Shown here: in pieces, positions 50,895 through 61,772 of the stretch
How positions within the stretch are numbered: the stretch's first letter is position 1
Layout of the letters: each line of letters begins with the position of its first letter
Assembly: GCA_029339505.1 (NCBI GenBank)
Contig: JAQISU010000115.1
Location: 12,721,001-12,785,000, forward strand
Reading direction: 5' to 3'
Length of the DNA stretch: 64,000 nt
Source: Unio delphinus
Lineage: Eukaryota; Mollusca; Bivalvia; Unionida; Unionidae
Position numbers and translations under genes: made by a program
Notes under the pieces: model-generated
Database searches by the model: none
Told to the model about the DNA's origin: nothing
What the model saw: the letters and a program-made list of their open reading frames with translations, nothing else

Positions 50895-53800
50895 AATTTG
50901 ATAATTTGGATTACTGTTTTATATGATGATAAATGTATGTAATACATTCATTACCAATGATATTTTATAAGTAACAATATGTTTTCATCAGACTTCTTTT
51001 GTTCTGCATTCAAGTTTTTCTATGACTATTATGTTTTGTCGGCATTTATACCTACAAGTTTCATTGATTTTTTCAAAATATAAATATATATCGTTTTAAG
51101 AAAAATCAAGAATTTGTTTAAAGTTTTGCATTGTTTTTGGTAAACTACCTTTAGGGCTTACACATAAAACAACTTCAATATTGTTTGCTGATGAATTATC
51201 ATCTAAAGAATAAGTGACTGAATCCCAATGTCACCTCTTTCAACACTGAAATTTGAAAATTAATCTAACATGTAACTTAAGGGATGCATTGTTGCATTTC
51301 ATATTTATTTTTAAAAATTCTCCCTTTCTGTGAGTCATGCTTTTACTAATCTCTCAACCATGACTCAGTGAAATGGCTCCAAAAGGGTATACAAGGTGTC
51401 AGTGTTGAAGGGTGTTTTCTTGGTTCTCTCCACACTCTACCCACTCCCATCATAATGTGTGAAAAAATGAAAAATCATGTGAGCTGAACAGTATCTGATA
51501 AGATGTTTATATTTTGCTCCTTAATAATTATGCATTTGACTTCCTTTCAAAGAAAAATTGCTGATACACATATCTTTACCAAGAAAAGATGACACGAAAA
51601 AAAAGTTAAGTTAAAAGTATTAAGGAAGGGTTGCTCCTGCAATTACATATCAAATACTTTGAGAAAATAGCAAGCTGGCAAGTGACTGCATATTCTCAAA
51701 TTTGACAATAATAATAATAATAATCATAATAATAACAATTATTACAAGATAAGGTGCCCTTTTGATAATGAAATTTCCTGATGATAATAACCATGCTCTT
51801 TTTAGATCCTGTGATGGTCACCTAAGATGTTTATATACGACAAAAAAACTGATCACAAAAATGATATAAATTAAAGTTTAAAAAATTGATTGTAAGTACA
51901 TGCAGTTACCTCATTCTGCTTTCCTGACTGTGACACAAGATGCTGTAACACTGCTTCTGCTGTTGGAGATCTACATATATTTCCTAAAAAATGCAAAATG
52001 AATGTTGCTAAAGGTAAAGAGAGACGTTAGTTCAAGTTAATTCTATTAATTAGGCAAACACTTAATGAAAGTATATCAATTTTCTTTTATCAAATTTTTA
52101 CTTTTTATCTTCACCTTTATATAAATGAATATTGTCATCCCTTTTCGTTATGTTATTATGGTTTAAGGCCATTTTTAAGCACAGTATAGGCTATACATGG
52201 CAGTCAGTATTAATGGTGGAGGAAGAACCCGGAAAATCCCCGGAAAGAACCACCGACCCACGAGAAGCTACTGGCAATCTCTCTCACATAACTACATTAG
52301 CCAAATCTTAGACTTGAACCCATGTAGACAGGGCTGAGAGTATGCAGTGATCCGTAACGAACAGCGCTTTAGACCACTCGGCCACTCGGGGCCCCCATCC
52401 CTTTTCAACAGTTTTTTTTTTTTTTTTACATGGAATCAGTAAAATTCATCAGGATTTTTACCTGGACAATTAGTTATAATGGGACCACTTAAGCATCCAT
52501 TGTGAAATGTGTACAATATACTTCATATTTTTCCTACCACATTTACAGTTCTTTTTTTTCACCATAACATGACATCTTTTCTGAAGATTTACTATACCAC
52601 ATGACTAACTTTTCAAGAGAAATAAATCCAAAAAGATATTTTTTATTAAATTTAATATGGTTCCCTTTATTACTGAAGAAAACTTGTGTTAATAATAATG
52701 GAAAAGTGGTCTCAATGTGGTTAAGTACAATTAGGATTCAATATTTTGACCTAGGCAGTGCAGTTAAGTTCAATTAGGATTCAATATGTTGACCTACATG
52801 GCCAGTGCAGTTTAAGTTCAATTATGATTCAATATCTTGACATAAGCAGTGTAGTTAAGTTCAATTAAGATTCAATAAGGTGACCTACTTGGCTAGTGTC
52901 CAATTAATATTCAATATGTTGACCTACATGGCAAGTGTGCTTCAAGTCCAATTAAGATTCAATATCTTGACATACATGGCCAGAGTGGTGAAGTCCAATT
53001 AGGATTCAATATGTTGACCTACAAGGCCAGTGTGATTAAATCCAATTAGAATTCCATATGCTGACCTACATGGCCAGTGTCATTAAGTCCAATTAGGATT
53101 CAATATGTTGATCTACAAGACCAGTGTGATTAAGACCAATTAGGATTTAATATGCTGACCTACATGGCCAGTGTGATTAAGTCTAATTAGGATTCAATAT
53201 GCTGACCTACATGGCCAAAGTCCAATTAAGATTCAATATGTTGACCTCAGCAATGTGCTTTAAGTCTAATTAGGATTCAATATGCTGACCTACATGGCCA
53301 AAGTCCAATTAGGATTCAATATGTTGACCTACATGACCTGTTTTCAACTAGGATTCACAGTATGTTGACCTACATGGCCTGTAATGCAGGTCACTATGAT
53401 GGATATTAACAGCATTATGGATTTTCAAAGACAAAACTTGAAGATTTTCTGTTTTAGTTTATGCCAGTTGTCTTTCATTCCTGAGCACATCAATCAAAAT
53501 TAATTTTCTTTTTTACTTCTATGGTAGCCCAATATCATAGGTGTTTGCATTTATACTTTCTTTAAATCAACACAATTAATAATAAACAATGCTTTCATGA
53601 TTGAGATGGATCAAATAAGCACAACTGTGATGGATGGCAAAGGCATAAGAACTCTGAAGGAAATTGCAAAAAAAACTCAAAAAGTGCTTCAACTGAGTGA
53701 AGTTCACATATTAAATATGATTGTGCTAAAATAAAGGGTTTCATAAGTAATTTCATCTAACAAAAAAAGCCAAAGTTGTTGGTTTTAATTCATCTGACAT

Positions 53801-53920
53801 ACATGAAGCTTCACTCTCTTTTACCTATGGCATTTGTCCTGCGATTCAGTGGATTTATTATCATCCATGTGATTATGTTATGCATCATATGAAAGCATTA
53901 AATCAATATGTAACCACTGA

Positions 53921-54010
<90 letters not shown>

Positions 54011-54194
54011 GATTCAAGGCATATGTTCCAGTCTATATGTAGAGTGATTTTAGATGATCTATGACCAATGCAATTATTTTCCTTTCATGAAAAGCTACTT
54101 TCATTGACCTTAGTTTCTGGTGATAATTTATATCTATTTTGGTTTTTAGTTCCTGTTATCTCCATCTGGTAAAATGTCATCTCTGTCTGGTTGC

Positions 54195-54234
<40 letters not shown>

Positions 54235-57200
54235 TACCTTTTTTGGAGGTTCCTCCATGCCAAAAACTTACTATTCAATGTGATGTAGCAGATATAATAA
54301 GGAATAATAATATACATGTATCATTTAACAGATTTCACTAGTTTCCTTAGAAACACTGAAACAAATCTTATGCATAAATGGTGGAAATGAAAGAGTAAAC
54401 AAAAGTTATTATTTTTTATACTGGCATACAACATCAAAAATAGATTACTGATAAACCTTAGACAATAATATCTTTCAAATCATTAGCTATCTTCCATTAG
54501 ACTTTTTTAACCCTCAAATCATTACCTATCTTCCATTTGACAACCGAACCCTTGAAATCATTAGTTATCTTCTATTAGATGTTCTTAACCTTGAAATTAT
54601 TAGCTCTCTTCCATAGACTTTCTTAACCTTGAAATCATTCGCTATCTTCCATTAGACTTTCTTAACCTTGAAATTATTAGCTCTATTCAATTAGACTTTC
54701 TTAACCTTGAAATCATTTGCTATCTTCCAATTTAGACTTTCTTAACCTTGATATCATTAGCTATCTTCCATTAGACTTTCTTAACCTTGATATCATTAGC
54801 TATCTTCTATTAGACGATATTAACCTTGAAATCATTAGCTATCTTCCATTAGACTTTCTTAACCTTGATATCATTAGCTATCTTCCATTAGACTTTCTTA
54901 ACCTTGAAATCATTAGCTATCTTCCATTAGACTTTCTTAACCTTGAAATCATTCGCTATCTTCCATTAGACTTTCTTAACCTTGAAATCATTAGCTATCT
55001 TCCATTAGACTTTCTTAACCTTGAAATCATTAGCTGTCTTCCATTAGACTTTCTTAACCTTGATATCATTAGCTATCTTCTATTAGACGATATTAACCTT
55101 GAAATCATTAGCTATCTTCCATTAGACTTTCTTAACCTTGATATCATTAGCTATCTTCCATTAGACTTTCTTAACCTTGAAATCATTAGCTATCTTCCAT
55201 TAGACTTTCTTAACCTTGAAATCATTAGCTATCTTCCATTAGACTTTCTTAACCTTGAAATCATTAGCTATCTTCCATTAGACTTTCTTAACCTTGAAAT
55301 CATTAGCTATCTTCCATTAGACTTTCTTAACCTTGATATCATTAGCTATCTTCCATTAGACTTTCTTAACCTTGAAATCATTAGCTATCTTCCATTAGAC
55401 TTTCTTAACCTTGAAATCATTAGCTATCTTCCATTAGACTTTCTTAACCTTGAAATCATTAGCTATCTTCCATTAGACTTTCTTAGCCTTGAAATCATTA
55501 GCTATCTTCCATTAGACTTTCTTAACATGTACAATTAAACTGCAATATAATTTTTTTTCCAAATATAGTTCCTAACTTAAAGACATTTCTTAATATTCTT
55601 TGGAGATGAATCATAAGACAAGAAAATTTTTTTGCATTTGTCAATTTCTGCCTGTTATATGAAACTCAATACATTAAATGCAGTCATTTTTTTAAAGCCA
55701 GTTTGCAAGTCAAAAGGTAAAAAGTAAGAAATATTCCGAAATTATAATAATGAAAAATAAAGTTACATTATTAATAATTTTCTAAGTCCACATCAGGGTT
55801 TCGGTTGTGTGCCATTCTGGTATGAATCATACAAATTAGATTACATTATTTTTTTTATTATTAAATTGCAAATTTTCAATTATATTAATAACATGAAAAT
55901 AATCAAAGAAACATTTATCAATATATCACGATTAAGACCACTAAATAAAATTTACTTACTCCTGAAACATCTACTGCATTAATTCCATTTAACAACAGGT
56001 TGGTCACATTTAGGTGAAATATTCTTTGAGTAAATTTGCTCTGTTATTTAAAGTAACTATTCATTGCTTGTATTGATGTCAATTTAACACCAGAAATCAT
56101 ATATAGTGATGAAAAAGTGTTATTATACAATTTGATTTTAATTCTATTGTGCTTAAATTTTCATTTTTTTTGCATATTTTCATAAAAAAAAAACAAGTGA
56201 TACTTAAGTATAAGAATGGTGAATGAATTAGTAGATATATTAAATATATATATAAGTATTGAAATAAATGAAACACATTTTGTATGATTATAGATCTAAT
56301 GATAGACCAATAAGTTTTCCACATTTGTGGTTTATTTAAAAAGGCAGAGAACTACTTTTCGGTCAAGATTTGATGACTGCAGATCTGCATCTTTTTTTCA
56401 CTCCAATAATCATAAAATAAAAATAAAAATGGTGTTTTAGATGTTAGTGGATGTTTTTTAATTACAAAGATGTTATTTCACAACTCTTTCCTGGTGATTG
56501 ATAGAAACATGGATATTATTGTTTGTTTCTAGTTTGTCTTCCCTCAATACGATTAAAGTCAGATCTCTACTGTCCTAGGTGTAAATCTGACAGCAAATGC
56601 ATAAGGGTCATGTTCTAGTTACCTTTGACTTAGCCAATAGAAATGCAGCTTTCAGAAATTTGAAAAAGAATCAAATCAATAGGCAAAGACTTATACTCTT
56701 CAGCGATATATGGAGAACTCACCGCATGGAAAACATGCCTTTCGAGAACTTGCCCAACATATCTGGAGAAGTTGCCCCAAATGGTTGGAGAAGTCACCCC
56801 AAAACTTGTCACCTAGAAAACCTATTTAATATTTATCTTTGAAATAAATAAATTATTTAAAAGATAGAAATGTTGCCATAGCTGTTAGTAAGTTGGTGGT
56901 TACCACATTATTTGATTGCATTTTGAATTGTTCAATTACCTAATTGAGATTATAATTCATTGTGATTAACATTCATACTGAAATCCAAATATACCATCCC
57001 ATACAGGCTGTTTTCCATTACATGTTCTTACTTAAGCCCTGTATATGTCAGACTATTATTACAGATCACTGCATTGGTATAACAATTTTCCAGTCATATT
57101 GCTATACAATGTATGCAATGTATGCAGTGTGGCAGTTTAAAGTGATGTCTATCACTGGGGTATCACCAATCACATTATCCTGACACCATGCTGACCAGTC

Positions 57201-60200
57201 CTAACACTAACCTCTTAAATGGTGAGTGCCTAACGAGGCAGCTATTTGTACCATTTGTAGAAGTCTTTGGTATGACTCATCTGGGGTTTGAACTCATGAC
57301 GACCTTTCACATCTTGGACAGATGCTCAAACTACTTAGGACATTGGAGTGGTCTCAATTTATTATGCACCTTTGATTTTGTATGTAACTGCATCGGATGA
57401 ATATGTATTTTTCTTTCTTTCCACACTTATGTTAAAGACTGTTGTAAATATAAACCATTCCTTCCCATTCTGCATTCATCTTGTTTATGTAATGACGATA
57501 ATATAAAAATATTATAACTGACAGTCTGCGTGGTCATATAAACTTGTTAGATTTCTTATAAAAATACATACCAAAACACCATGAATAAAGTTTTTAAACA
57601 GATGTTATTGTTAACTTTCTTGATTGACATATCTATTATACTAACCTTATTTATTAATGTGAAATTACTCTCAAATTTGGGCCAGGCTGATTCAGTACAA
57701 ATTACTGACTGATTAGGCCCAGAATTCTGGCTGATTCAGCCTAACTTTTCAAGCTGATTTGGAACATATGATCATGGTGTTGTTATATATAAGAAAATAA
57801 TTTAATCCTGTTTAATTTGCATCTAGAATTTAGAAGTAAAATATTTTTAAACTTCTTGTTCAACTTTAAATAGTTTGTTTTATTGAGAAATAATAAAATT
57901 ATAAACACTGACAAAAAAGATAGAATAAACTAAATGATGGGCATAGTAAAAGTGAGCTTTCAGAAACCATCTGAATTCATTGCATTAGCCATGATGTTCA
58001 ACTCGTAGTGATTGCATTTTCTGAGTAGGCGTCAATGATGACTTTTATCGAGTTCAAGTAACATTCATCAATGGTTAGCAATCTCCACAAAAAAATAAGA
58101 TTAAATTGTTCAATTAGAGAGATGATACTATAACCCTCTGGCTATCTGATGGTCATCACCAATTCGGTCTATTTCGGGTTTTAGAGCTCACTGCCATAAA
58201 GTCATCTCATGATGACTCTGGTTATTATGTTGGAACTCTTTCATATATAAAACTGCAAACATCACATCATGCTTACAACCACTTTATTTTTCCAACCAAA
58301 ATGTATCTAAAGAGCAGAGCAGAAAGAAACAGAGAACACTTTTTTTCATTAAGTACAGAAGCAGAGTTGATCAAATGAAAAAGTTGAAAGTTGCACATTT
58401 TATAGATTTAACAAGTTATTAAGTTGACACCTGAAGTGAGTACTCCCTGGGGGAGATCTCCATGGGGCAAGTTCTACTTAATTCCTCTTCAGCTATATGG
58501 CTCAGTCTCCCAATTGTGAATGTCACATTGTAAGGAACAATAACCAGATTACAACATGTACATGCTAGACCCTGTAGCTAATAATTTTGCATCATAAATG
58601 TGTGAAGGTCAGTCTTGCGAACAATGAGGTGTTGAGCCAGTTATTTAACATGGTCTCAGGAACTTGTCACTGGTGCCTTATTTTGGCCAAGCCAAACATG
58701 GCCATAATATGGTTCACAGGTAAGTGATGAAATCCTATGTTTGGATCAAAGGAACATCAAGTATCAGGGGTGAATCAACATCCACTCAAGAGTTTAGCAA
58801 GGCGTGGCCACCATTGGAATCGCAAGTTTAAATCTATTATATTGAGAACTAAACGTCGGTAATCACTAAACTATCTTGCGGGAATTATAAGGGAAGATAA
58901 GCTACTCCAACGTCATTCAAAATTGGTGGGAAATTTGTTATTCTGGCAATTACAAGGGAGCTTCAGAACAGGTCAGTGACTATTTGCTCGATTGTTGTAA
59001 TCTATTATGGCAAAGTAATTGTAATTTAATTATGTGCAGTATGTATACTTCATTACTTTAATCATTAGTATGTAGAATTATCATTTGTAGGTTTTAATTC
59101 ATTTGTAGTGTTTGATCTACATGTATATTTTGAGATATGAGCAATGTTTATGTAAAGAATTAATATTGTAATTTGCTATATGGTTAATTCCTTGTGCATT
59201 TATTCATGTGATATTCTAGATTTGAGAATGTTGAATTGAATTATAACTTTGTATATCGGTTGCAGTGTGCAAAATTAGTTAATAGGGATCTGACTATTTG
59301 TGTATACTTGTTTAATGTTTAATGATATATCAGCACATGGATATGTGAATAACTGTGTACATTTTGTAGAAGTGCAATGTACAGAAATGCGTTTGAAAAG
59401 GAAGAACGGAGGCAGAAGTTAAATGGACTGGAGGGAACTGGAGAACCAGTCCAGAGAAGAATAATATAGATGAGTAGGAGCACAGGACAGGAGGAATATC
59501 TATTGAAAGACGAGTGATAGGGTTTTAAATTTGAAGTTTATTTGAGAAATGACTATCTGTTATTGAATGATATTAAGTTGTTGTTTATTTGAATTTCACA
59601 TTTTGTGTATTTAGTAAATTAACTCGGCATCGTTGACTGGGGGCTCGGAGCTTTGTATCTCTCTATCACTACTTCAATTTCTGATAAAAACGAGCCAGGG
59701 TGGGTTTTTTGTAATAATTTAATATAATATTGGGAGCCCCCATCCGAACCTAGTTAACTAGTTACAGTGAAGATATTTTTGATTAGAATTTTTTAACGTA
59801 GCTTTAACAATTTTTCAGTCATATCGCTACGATGTCTGCAGTGAGGCAGTTTATAGTGATGTCTAGCACTGAGACATCATGCCGCAGACATGTAGCATGA
59901 TGTCTCACCCAGTCACATTATCCTGACACCAGGCCGACCAGTCCTAACACTAACCTCTTAATGCTGAGCGTCAAGCGAGGCAGCTGTTAGTACCATTTTT
60001 GTAAGTCTTTGGTATGACTCGGCCGGGGATCGAACCGACGACCTCCCGCTTCCGAGGCGGACGCTCTAACCACTAGGCCACCGGAGCGGTTACAGTGAAG
60101 ATATAAGGCTTCATCTAAATAAAATTACAATAACATAGGTCTCCAGAACATGACCCCTATGTGGTCGCTGTCAGATATTCATGTATGACAGTGGAGATCT

Positions 60201-60845
60201 GATTTTAATCAGATTGGTCTTTCTTTCACATAATCATGTCTGAAATAAATTAACAGAGCTATATCCATAACTTAAAATTGATTTTATTACGAAATTTATA
60301 TATACCATGTGTTACTGTTCAGTGAAATTGAAATATAATTTACTTGAAATAAATAAGAAAATAAACATAAAAAGAAGACAAATAAACAAATAAAGGGTAT
60401 CAGTGGATGTAAAAATAAACATAATTTTATAATCAATTATATAAATGACTTAAAAGAAAAATTGCAAATATTAATGAAAAATAATATATTTTGTTATTGA
60501 TGCCAAAGATCAATATTATTTCATGACTACAATGTTGCTTTCAGTAGACCATAAGTAAATATTTGTCATGTTTCTTGTTTTACAGATTAAAAGCACAATA
60601 TGGCAGAGAAAAGATTCTACATACATAAATTTACAAATTTGTGGACCGTGTTTTTAGACTATTTAAAATTTTTAAAATTATTTAAGTATATATTTAATAT
60701 TTTGAGTTAAACAAAAGACGAACAGGCTTTAAATTGTACAAGATCTTGTCTAAATTATTCTACTTTCGCATTTATAAGCTAAGTAAATTAAACGTATGAT
60801 ACCTAAACATATGAAAAGCACCGATTTTCGAGGTATAGATTCCAT
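30733..60845 (-). CDS. ACP1: Low-molecular-weight protein tyrosine phosphatase
   Basis: Cytosolic class II Cys-based phosphatase that dephosphorylates phosphotyrosine through a cysteinyl-phosphate intermediate. Five - strand exons join in phase: 60845-60803, 51983-51910, 38112-37996, 35020-34959 and 30832-30733, giving 132 residues. The P-loop CLGNICRS spans the exon 1/2 junction, with nucleophile Cys13 and Arg19. DWNVG follows in exon 3, FEYILGMD in exon 4, and the general-acid motif DPY (Asp129) in exon 5. Residue spacing equals the vertebrate enzyme (about 158 residues). The last ~25 residues are missing because the final exon was not found. The usual DPYYG reads DPYT here. The introns total about 30 kb and are packed with minisatellites. 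Only one exon is seen where vertebrates have two alternative ones. Confidence 0.93.
30980..31031. repeat. (CA)n microsatellite
   Basis: CA dinucleotide run with one interruption, just 3' of ACP1 exon 5 on the + strand map. The His/Thr-repeat open frames here are by-products. Confidence 0.97.
31800..34600. repeat. 40-bp minisatellite, ~2.8 kb, in ACP1 intron 4
   Basis: About 65-70 units of a 40-bp repeat built from ATTATCAATTAGAATAATAT and CCAATGAAGTCAATAGAACC. The low-coordinate third is fairly regular. From about 32570 onward a higher-order unit of roughly 85 bp alternates ATCAAGAAGAATAATATCGA with ATCAATTACAGTACAATAAC. Larger blocks are themselves repeated, showing successive rounds of amplification. 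It makes up two thirds of the intron. Confidence 0.97.
34959..35020 (-). CDS. ACP1: ACP1 exon 4
   Basis: A 62-bp exon after TTTCAG and before GTAAGT. It encodes VCGDDFREFEYILGMDKENM plus two bases of a Ser codon. It matches the FxxFDYILCMDxxN region of the family, with Gly in place of the common Cys before Met-Asp. Confidence 0.93.
35320..36845 (+). mobile_element. L2/CR1-type LINE copy 2, antisense in ACP1 intron 3
   Basis: Same family as the copy at 14.8-17.35 kb, truncated further at the 5' end. It keeps RT blocks LLDLSAAFDTIGHDILL, CGVPQGSVLGPVLFILYTQP and LYADDTQIY in one 184-codon frame (35480-36034). A tandem duplication of about 29 bp near 35960-36005 then shifts the frame. The C-terminal SRLDYCNSILSGL, VQNTAAWIIF and RGPAMWNELP-type blocks follow in other frames. 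The 3' end carries TAAAGCGCTTAGAGCT, GGCGCTATACAAAG and a short ATT tract. Inactive, antisense to ACP1. Confidence 0.9.
36960..37715. other. Intron sequence, no gene recognised
   Basis: AT-rich intron with a CAA/ATA microsatellite near 36990-37045. A 63-codon frame at 37276 has no support. Confidence 0.4.
37720..37995. repeat. ~30-bp imperfect repeat abutting ACP1 exon 3 donor
   Basis: About nine degenerate units of the type TGTAATTATAGTTATGTAAC followed by CTGTTTATGT. The last unit runs into the donor of ACP1 exon 3, so CAG/GTTACAT-like sequences on the - strand recur in the array. Confidence 0.85.
37996..38112 (-). CDS. ACP1: ACP1 exon 3, DWNVG segment
   Basis: A 117-bp, phase 0 to phase 0 exon of 39 codons after TTTATAG and before GTTACA. 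It encodes WKVDSAAIADWNVGQTPDDR, then TIQILKKNGIRDYQHIARQ. It corresponds exactly to the variable-loop exon that exists as two alternatives in vertebrates. Confidence 0.94.
39215..39363. mobile_element. hAT-type MITE, 149 bp
   Basis: CAATGTTCCCTCTAA at the left and CAACATTTCCTCTAA as the reverse complement of the right end. Flanks CTCACAGT (39207-39214) and CTCACATT (39364-39371) match at 7 of 8 bases, a slightly decayed 8-bp target duplication. Confidence 0.8.
39724..44261. repeat. 44-bp minisatellite, ~3.3 kb of units, in ACP1 intron 2-3
   Basis: Consensus TATGAAAGAGATGAAGGCCT followed by CATTACAATAATAACCACTG and TATA, 44 bp, in roughly 75 variable copies. Blocks of several units recur (for example 40020-40300 and 40320-40560), marking larger duplications. 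A 1191-bp transposon splits the array at 42001. Frames such as that at 41036 are by-products. Confidence 0.97.
42001..43191. mobile_element. 1191-bp TIR transposon inside the 44-bp array
   Basis: The ends CCGTATTTTGGTGTGTATAA and, reverse-complemented, CCGTATTTTGTTGTGTATAA match at 19 of 20 bases. Both continue with GCGCAC motifs. TA flanks each side (41999-42000, 43192-43193), and removing the element with one TA restores an intact 44-bp repeat unit. No transposase frame is evident; the longest open frame is 80 codons. TA duplication points to the Tc1/mariner/pogo group, but the family is not proven. Confidence 0.88.
44455..44669 (-). repeat. tRNA-derived SINE, family A, copy 6 (truncated tail)
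   Basis: Same head (GTGGCCAAGTGGTCAGAAGC on the - strand) and body as other family A copies. It lacks the CAGCACA stretch before a TTGTTGTTGTTATAG junction on the + strand. Confidence 0.85.
44878..44936. repeat. (ATT)n microsatellite
   Basis: ATT run of about 58 bp. No L2 3' end precedes it, unlike the other two ATT tracts. Confidence 0.96.
44938..45593 (-). other. Intron segment with an unassigned 70-codon frame
   Basis: A - strand frame at 45506-45294 contains HDPVLQEYFALGNDSLVCQN and SFLEVVIQYLHELSVKEGK. It looks protein-like, but I see no family or convincing splice sites. Confidence 0.2.
45594..49364. repeat. 30-bp minisatellite, ~3.77 kb, in ACP1 intron 2-3
   Basis: About 125 units of the 30-bp repeat TTTATTCATCAAATATTTTA plus CATATTTACA. 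The unit length is divisible by 3 and stop-poor, giving long frames on both strands (up to 351 codons); these are not genes. A block of about 1581 bp is duplicated in tandem: landmarks at 46925 and 48506, 46733 and 48314, and 45711 and 47251 are repeated almost exactly. Confidence 0.98.
49365..50840. other. Intron sequence, no gene recognised
   Basis: AT-rich intron of ACP1. Short open frames only, none with splice or family support. Confidence 0.4.
50841..50888. repeat. (CT)n microsatellite
   Basis: CT dinucleotide run of about 48 bp. Confidence 0.97.
51910..51983 (-). CDS. ACP1: ACP1 exon 2, P-loop
   Basis: A 74-bp exon after TTTTTTAG and before GTAACT. It completes the Gly codon and encodes NICRSPTAEAVLQHLVSQSG and then KQNE, the second half of the CX5R(S) catalytic loop and the helix after it. 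Confidence 0.95.
52147..52395 (-). repeat. tRNA-derived SINE, family A, copy 7
   Basis: Full family A copy in - orientation, head GGGGCCCCGAGTGGCCGAGT. The 11-bp CATCCCTTTTC flanks it exactly (52136-52146, 52396-52406). Confidence 0.92.
52700..53385. repeat. ~47-bp degenerate minisatellite in ACP1 intron 1
   Basis: About 15 units of AAGTCCAATTAGGATTCAAT followed by ATGTTGACCTACATGGCCAG and a variable TGTGATT, with unit length varying from about 37 to 48 bp. Confidence 0.93.
53921..54006. repeat. (AT)n microsatellite
   Basis: AT dinucleotide run of about 85 bp. Confidence 0.97.
54197..54232. repeat. (CA)n microsatellite
   Basis: CA dinucleotide run of about 36 bp. Confidence 0.97.
54468..55526. 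repeat. 39-bp minisatellite in ACP1 intron 1
   Basis: About 27 copies of CTTAACCTTGAAATCATTAG plus CTATCTTCCATTAGACTTT. The later copies are almost identical, the first ones diverged. A larger block (about 273-312 bp including the variant TATTAGACGATATTAACCTT at 54810 and 55080) is duplicated. The 39-bp length gives a 273-codon frame with a 13-residue repeat (LDFLNLEIISYLP); no start context, splice or family supports it as a gene. Confidence 0.97.
55540..57075. other. ACP1 intron 1 sequence, no gene recognised
   Basis: AT-rich. The 81-codon frame at 56597 lacks any family signal, but has a short internal duplication (GGAGAA-type motifs near 56710-56790). Confidence 0.35.
57080..57352 (-). 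repeat. tRNA-derived SINE, family B, copy 5
   Basis: Diverged copy: CCTGACACCATGCTGACCAG and GTATGACTCATCTGGGG on the + strand match the family body and head. Confidence 0.8.
57360..59760. other. ACP1 intron 1, mostly unrecognised
   Basis: No gene found. Near 59630-59745 the motifs TTGACTGGGGGCTCGGAGC and GGGAGCCCCC could be the edge of an LTR retroelement with a primer-binding site, but no second LTR or coding region is present. Confidence 0.3.
59777..60088 (-). repeat. tRNA-derived SINE, family B, copy 6, with 16-bp duplication
   Basis: Best-preserved family B copy, about 310 bp. The - strand head has GCTCCGGTGGCCTAGTGGTT and B-box GGTTCGATCCC. GTTACAGTGAAGATAT flanks it exactly on both sides (59761-59776, 60089-60104), so it is probably young. 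Confidence 0.95.
60803..60845 (-). CDS. ACP1: ACP1 exon 1, start codon
   Basis: ATG at 60845-60843 starts MESIPRKSVLFICL and one base of Gly, then donor GTATCA. It supplies the first strand and the nucleophile Cys13 of the P-loop; 14 residues is the usual lead length. No upstream in-frame ATG was sought further than the local 5' region. Confidence 0.93.
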
Positions 60846-61223
60846 TCCGAAGTGTCCTGGGTTACCTACCTTGGCCTGCCAATTTCTCGCTTATAGCTAT
60901 ATAAACAAAAGTTTGTACAATTTTTTTTTACAGACATCTTTAACAATAATTACAAAGGCAATGGTAACAAAATATTCAAGTGATTTGATTAGAATAATAT
61001 TTACGTTAAAACTCATCTCTAACTCAATGCAGTAAATAGATTGAGCCGAGTCCCTTACACCAATGTCGGTTTTGAAAGGTCATGATGTAGAATGTGACAC
61101 TGTATGGACTGTGTAGGATGTTAATCCGGCTTGGGAGAGCTTTCATGAGTACACGCCACTTGCATCACGCTAAGCGATTGATTGTCGTCCATAGACATCT
61201 AAGTTCTTCTTACGACACAGAAC

Positions 61224-61236
61224 TTTATAAACCAAT
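61224..61236 (-). promoter_or_regulatory. Possible ACP1 TATA and CCAAT boxes
   Basis: On the - strand ATTGG (inverted CCAAT) is followed three bases later by TATAAA, about 380 bp before the ACP1 ATG. CCAAT elements usually lie further from a TATA box, so this pairing may be chance. Confidence 0.25.
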
Positions 61237-61529
61237 GAACAATCATACAGCTGGTGTCATAGGTGGGAGGATTATTATTACAAATCTTTAGCGACGAAAC
61301 GACATTTTGTCAGTAAAAAGGGAAAACCATTGATAGCTTCCACTTGCGTTCGCCCAGTTGTCACACCCCTTTTCCCAATCACCACATCCCCTTTTTTCCA
61401 ATCAACGTGTTCCTCCATTTGCACTGTTGACAGAGAGAAGGGGAAAGAGTTATAATGACCTTTTTAAAAATTTATGAGTACCTGCTTTTTTTATAGTGCA
61501 TTGGTTTGTTTGTTTAATTATGATTTTTA

Positions 61530-61772
61530 ACGTAGCTTTAAAAAAAATTCAGTCATATTGTTACGATGTCTGCAGTGAGGCAGTTTATAGTTATGTCTAG
61601 CACTGGGGCTTCATGCTGTAGACATGTAACATGATGTCCCACCCAGTCACATTATCCTAACACCAGGCCGACCAGTCCAAACTTGCCTTTTAATGTTGAG
61701 CGTCAAGCGAGGCAGCTGTTAGTACCATTTTTATAAGTCTTTTTGTATGATTTGGCCGGGGATCGAACCCAC
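61530..61772 (-). repeat. tRNA-derived SINE, family B, copy 7 (head truncated)
   Basis: Family B body (GATGTCTGCAGTGAGGCAGT on the + strand) ending at GGGGATCGAACCCAC; the distal A-box part of the head is missing. Confidence 0.88.

Noticed and set aside
54717..55538. 273-codon frame encoding a 13-residue leucine-rich repeat
   Set aside because: Direct product of the 39-bp minisatellite in an ACP1 intron; no start context, splice site or family support. It is not a leucine-rich-repeat protein.
59630..59745. Possible LTR edge with primer-binding site
   Set aside because: Only a short GGGGGCTC/GAGCCCCC pair; no second LTR, polypurine tract or coding region seen.
60000..60090. Possible tRNA gene
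   Set aside because: A and B boxes are present, but the element continues into a SINE body shared by seven copies and has a target duplication; it is a SINE head.
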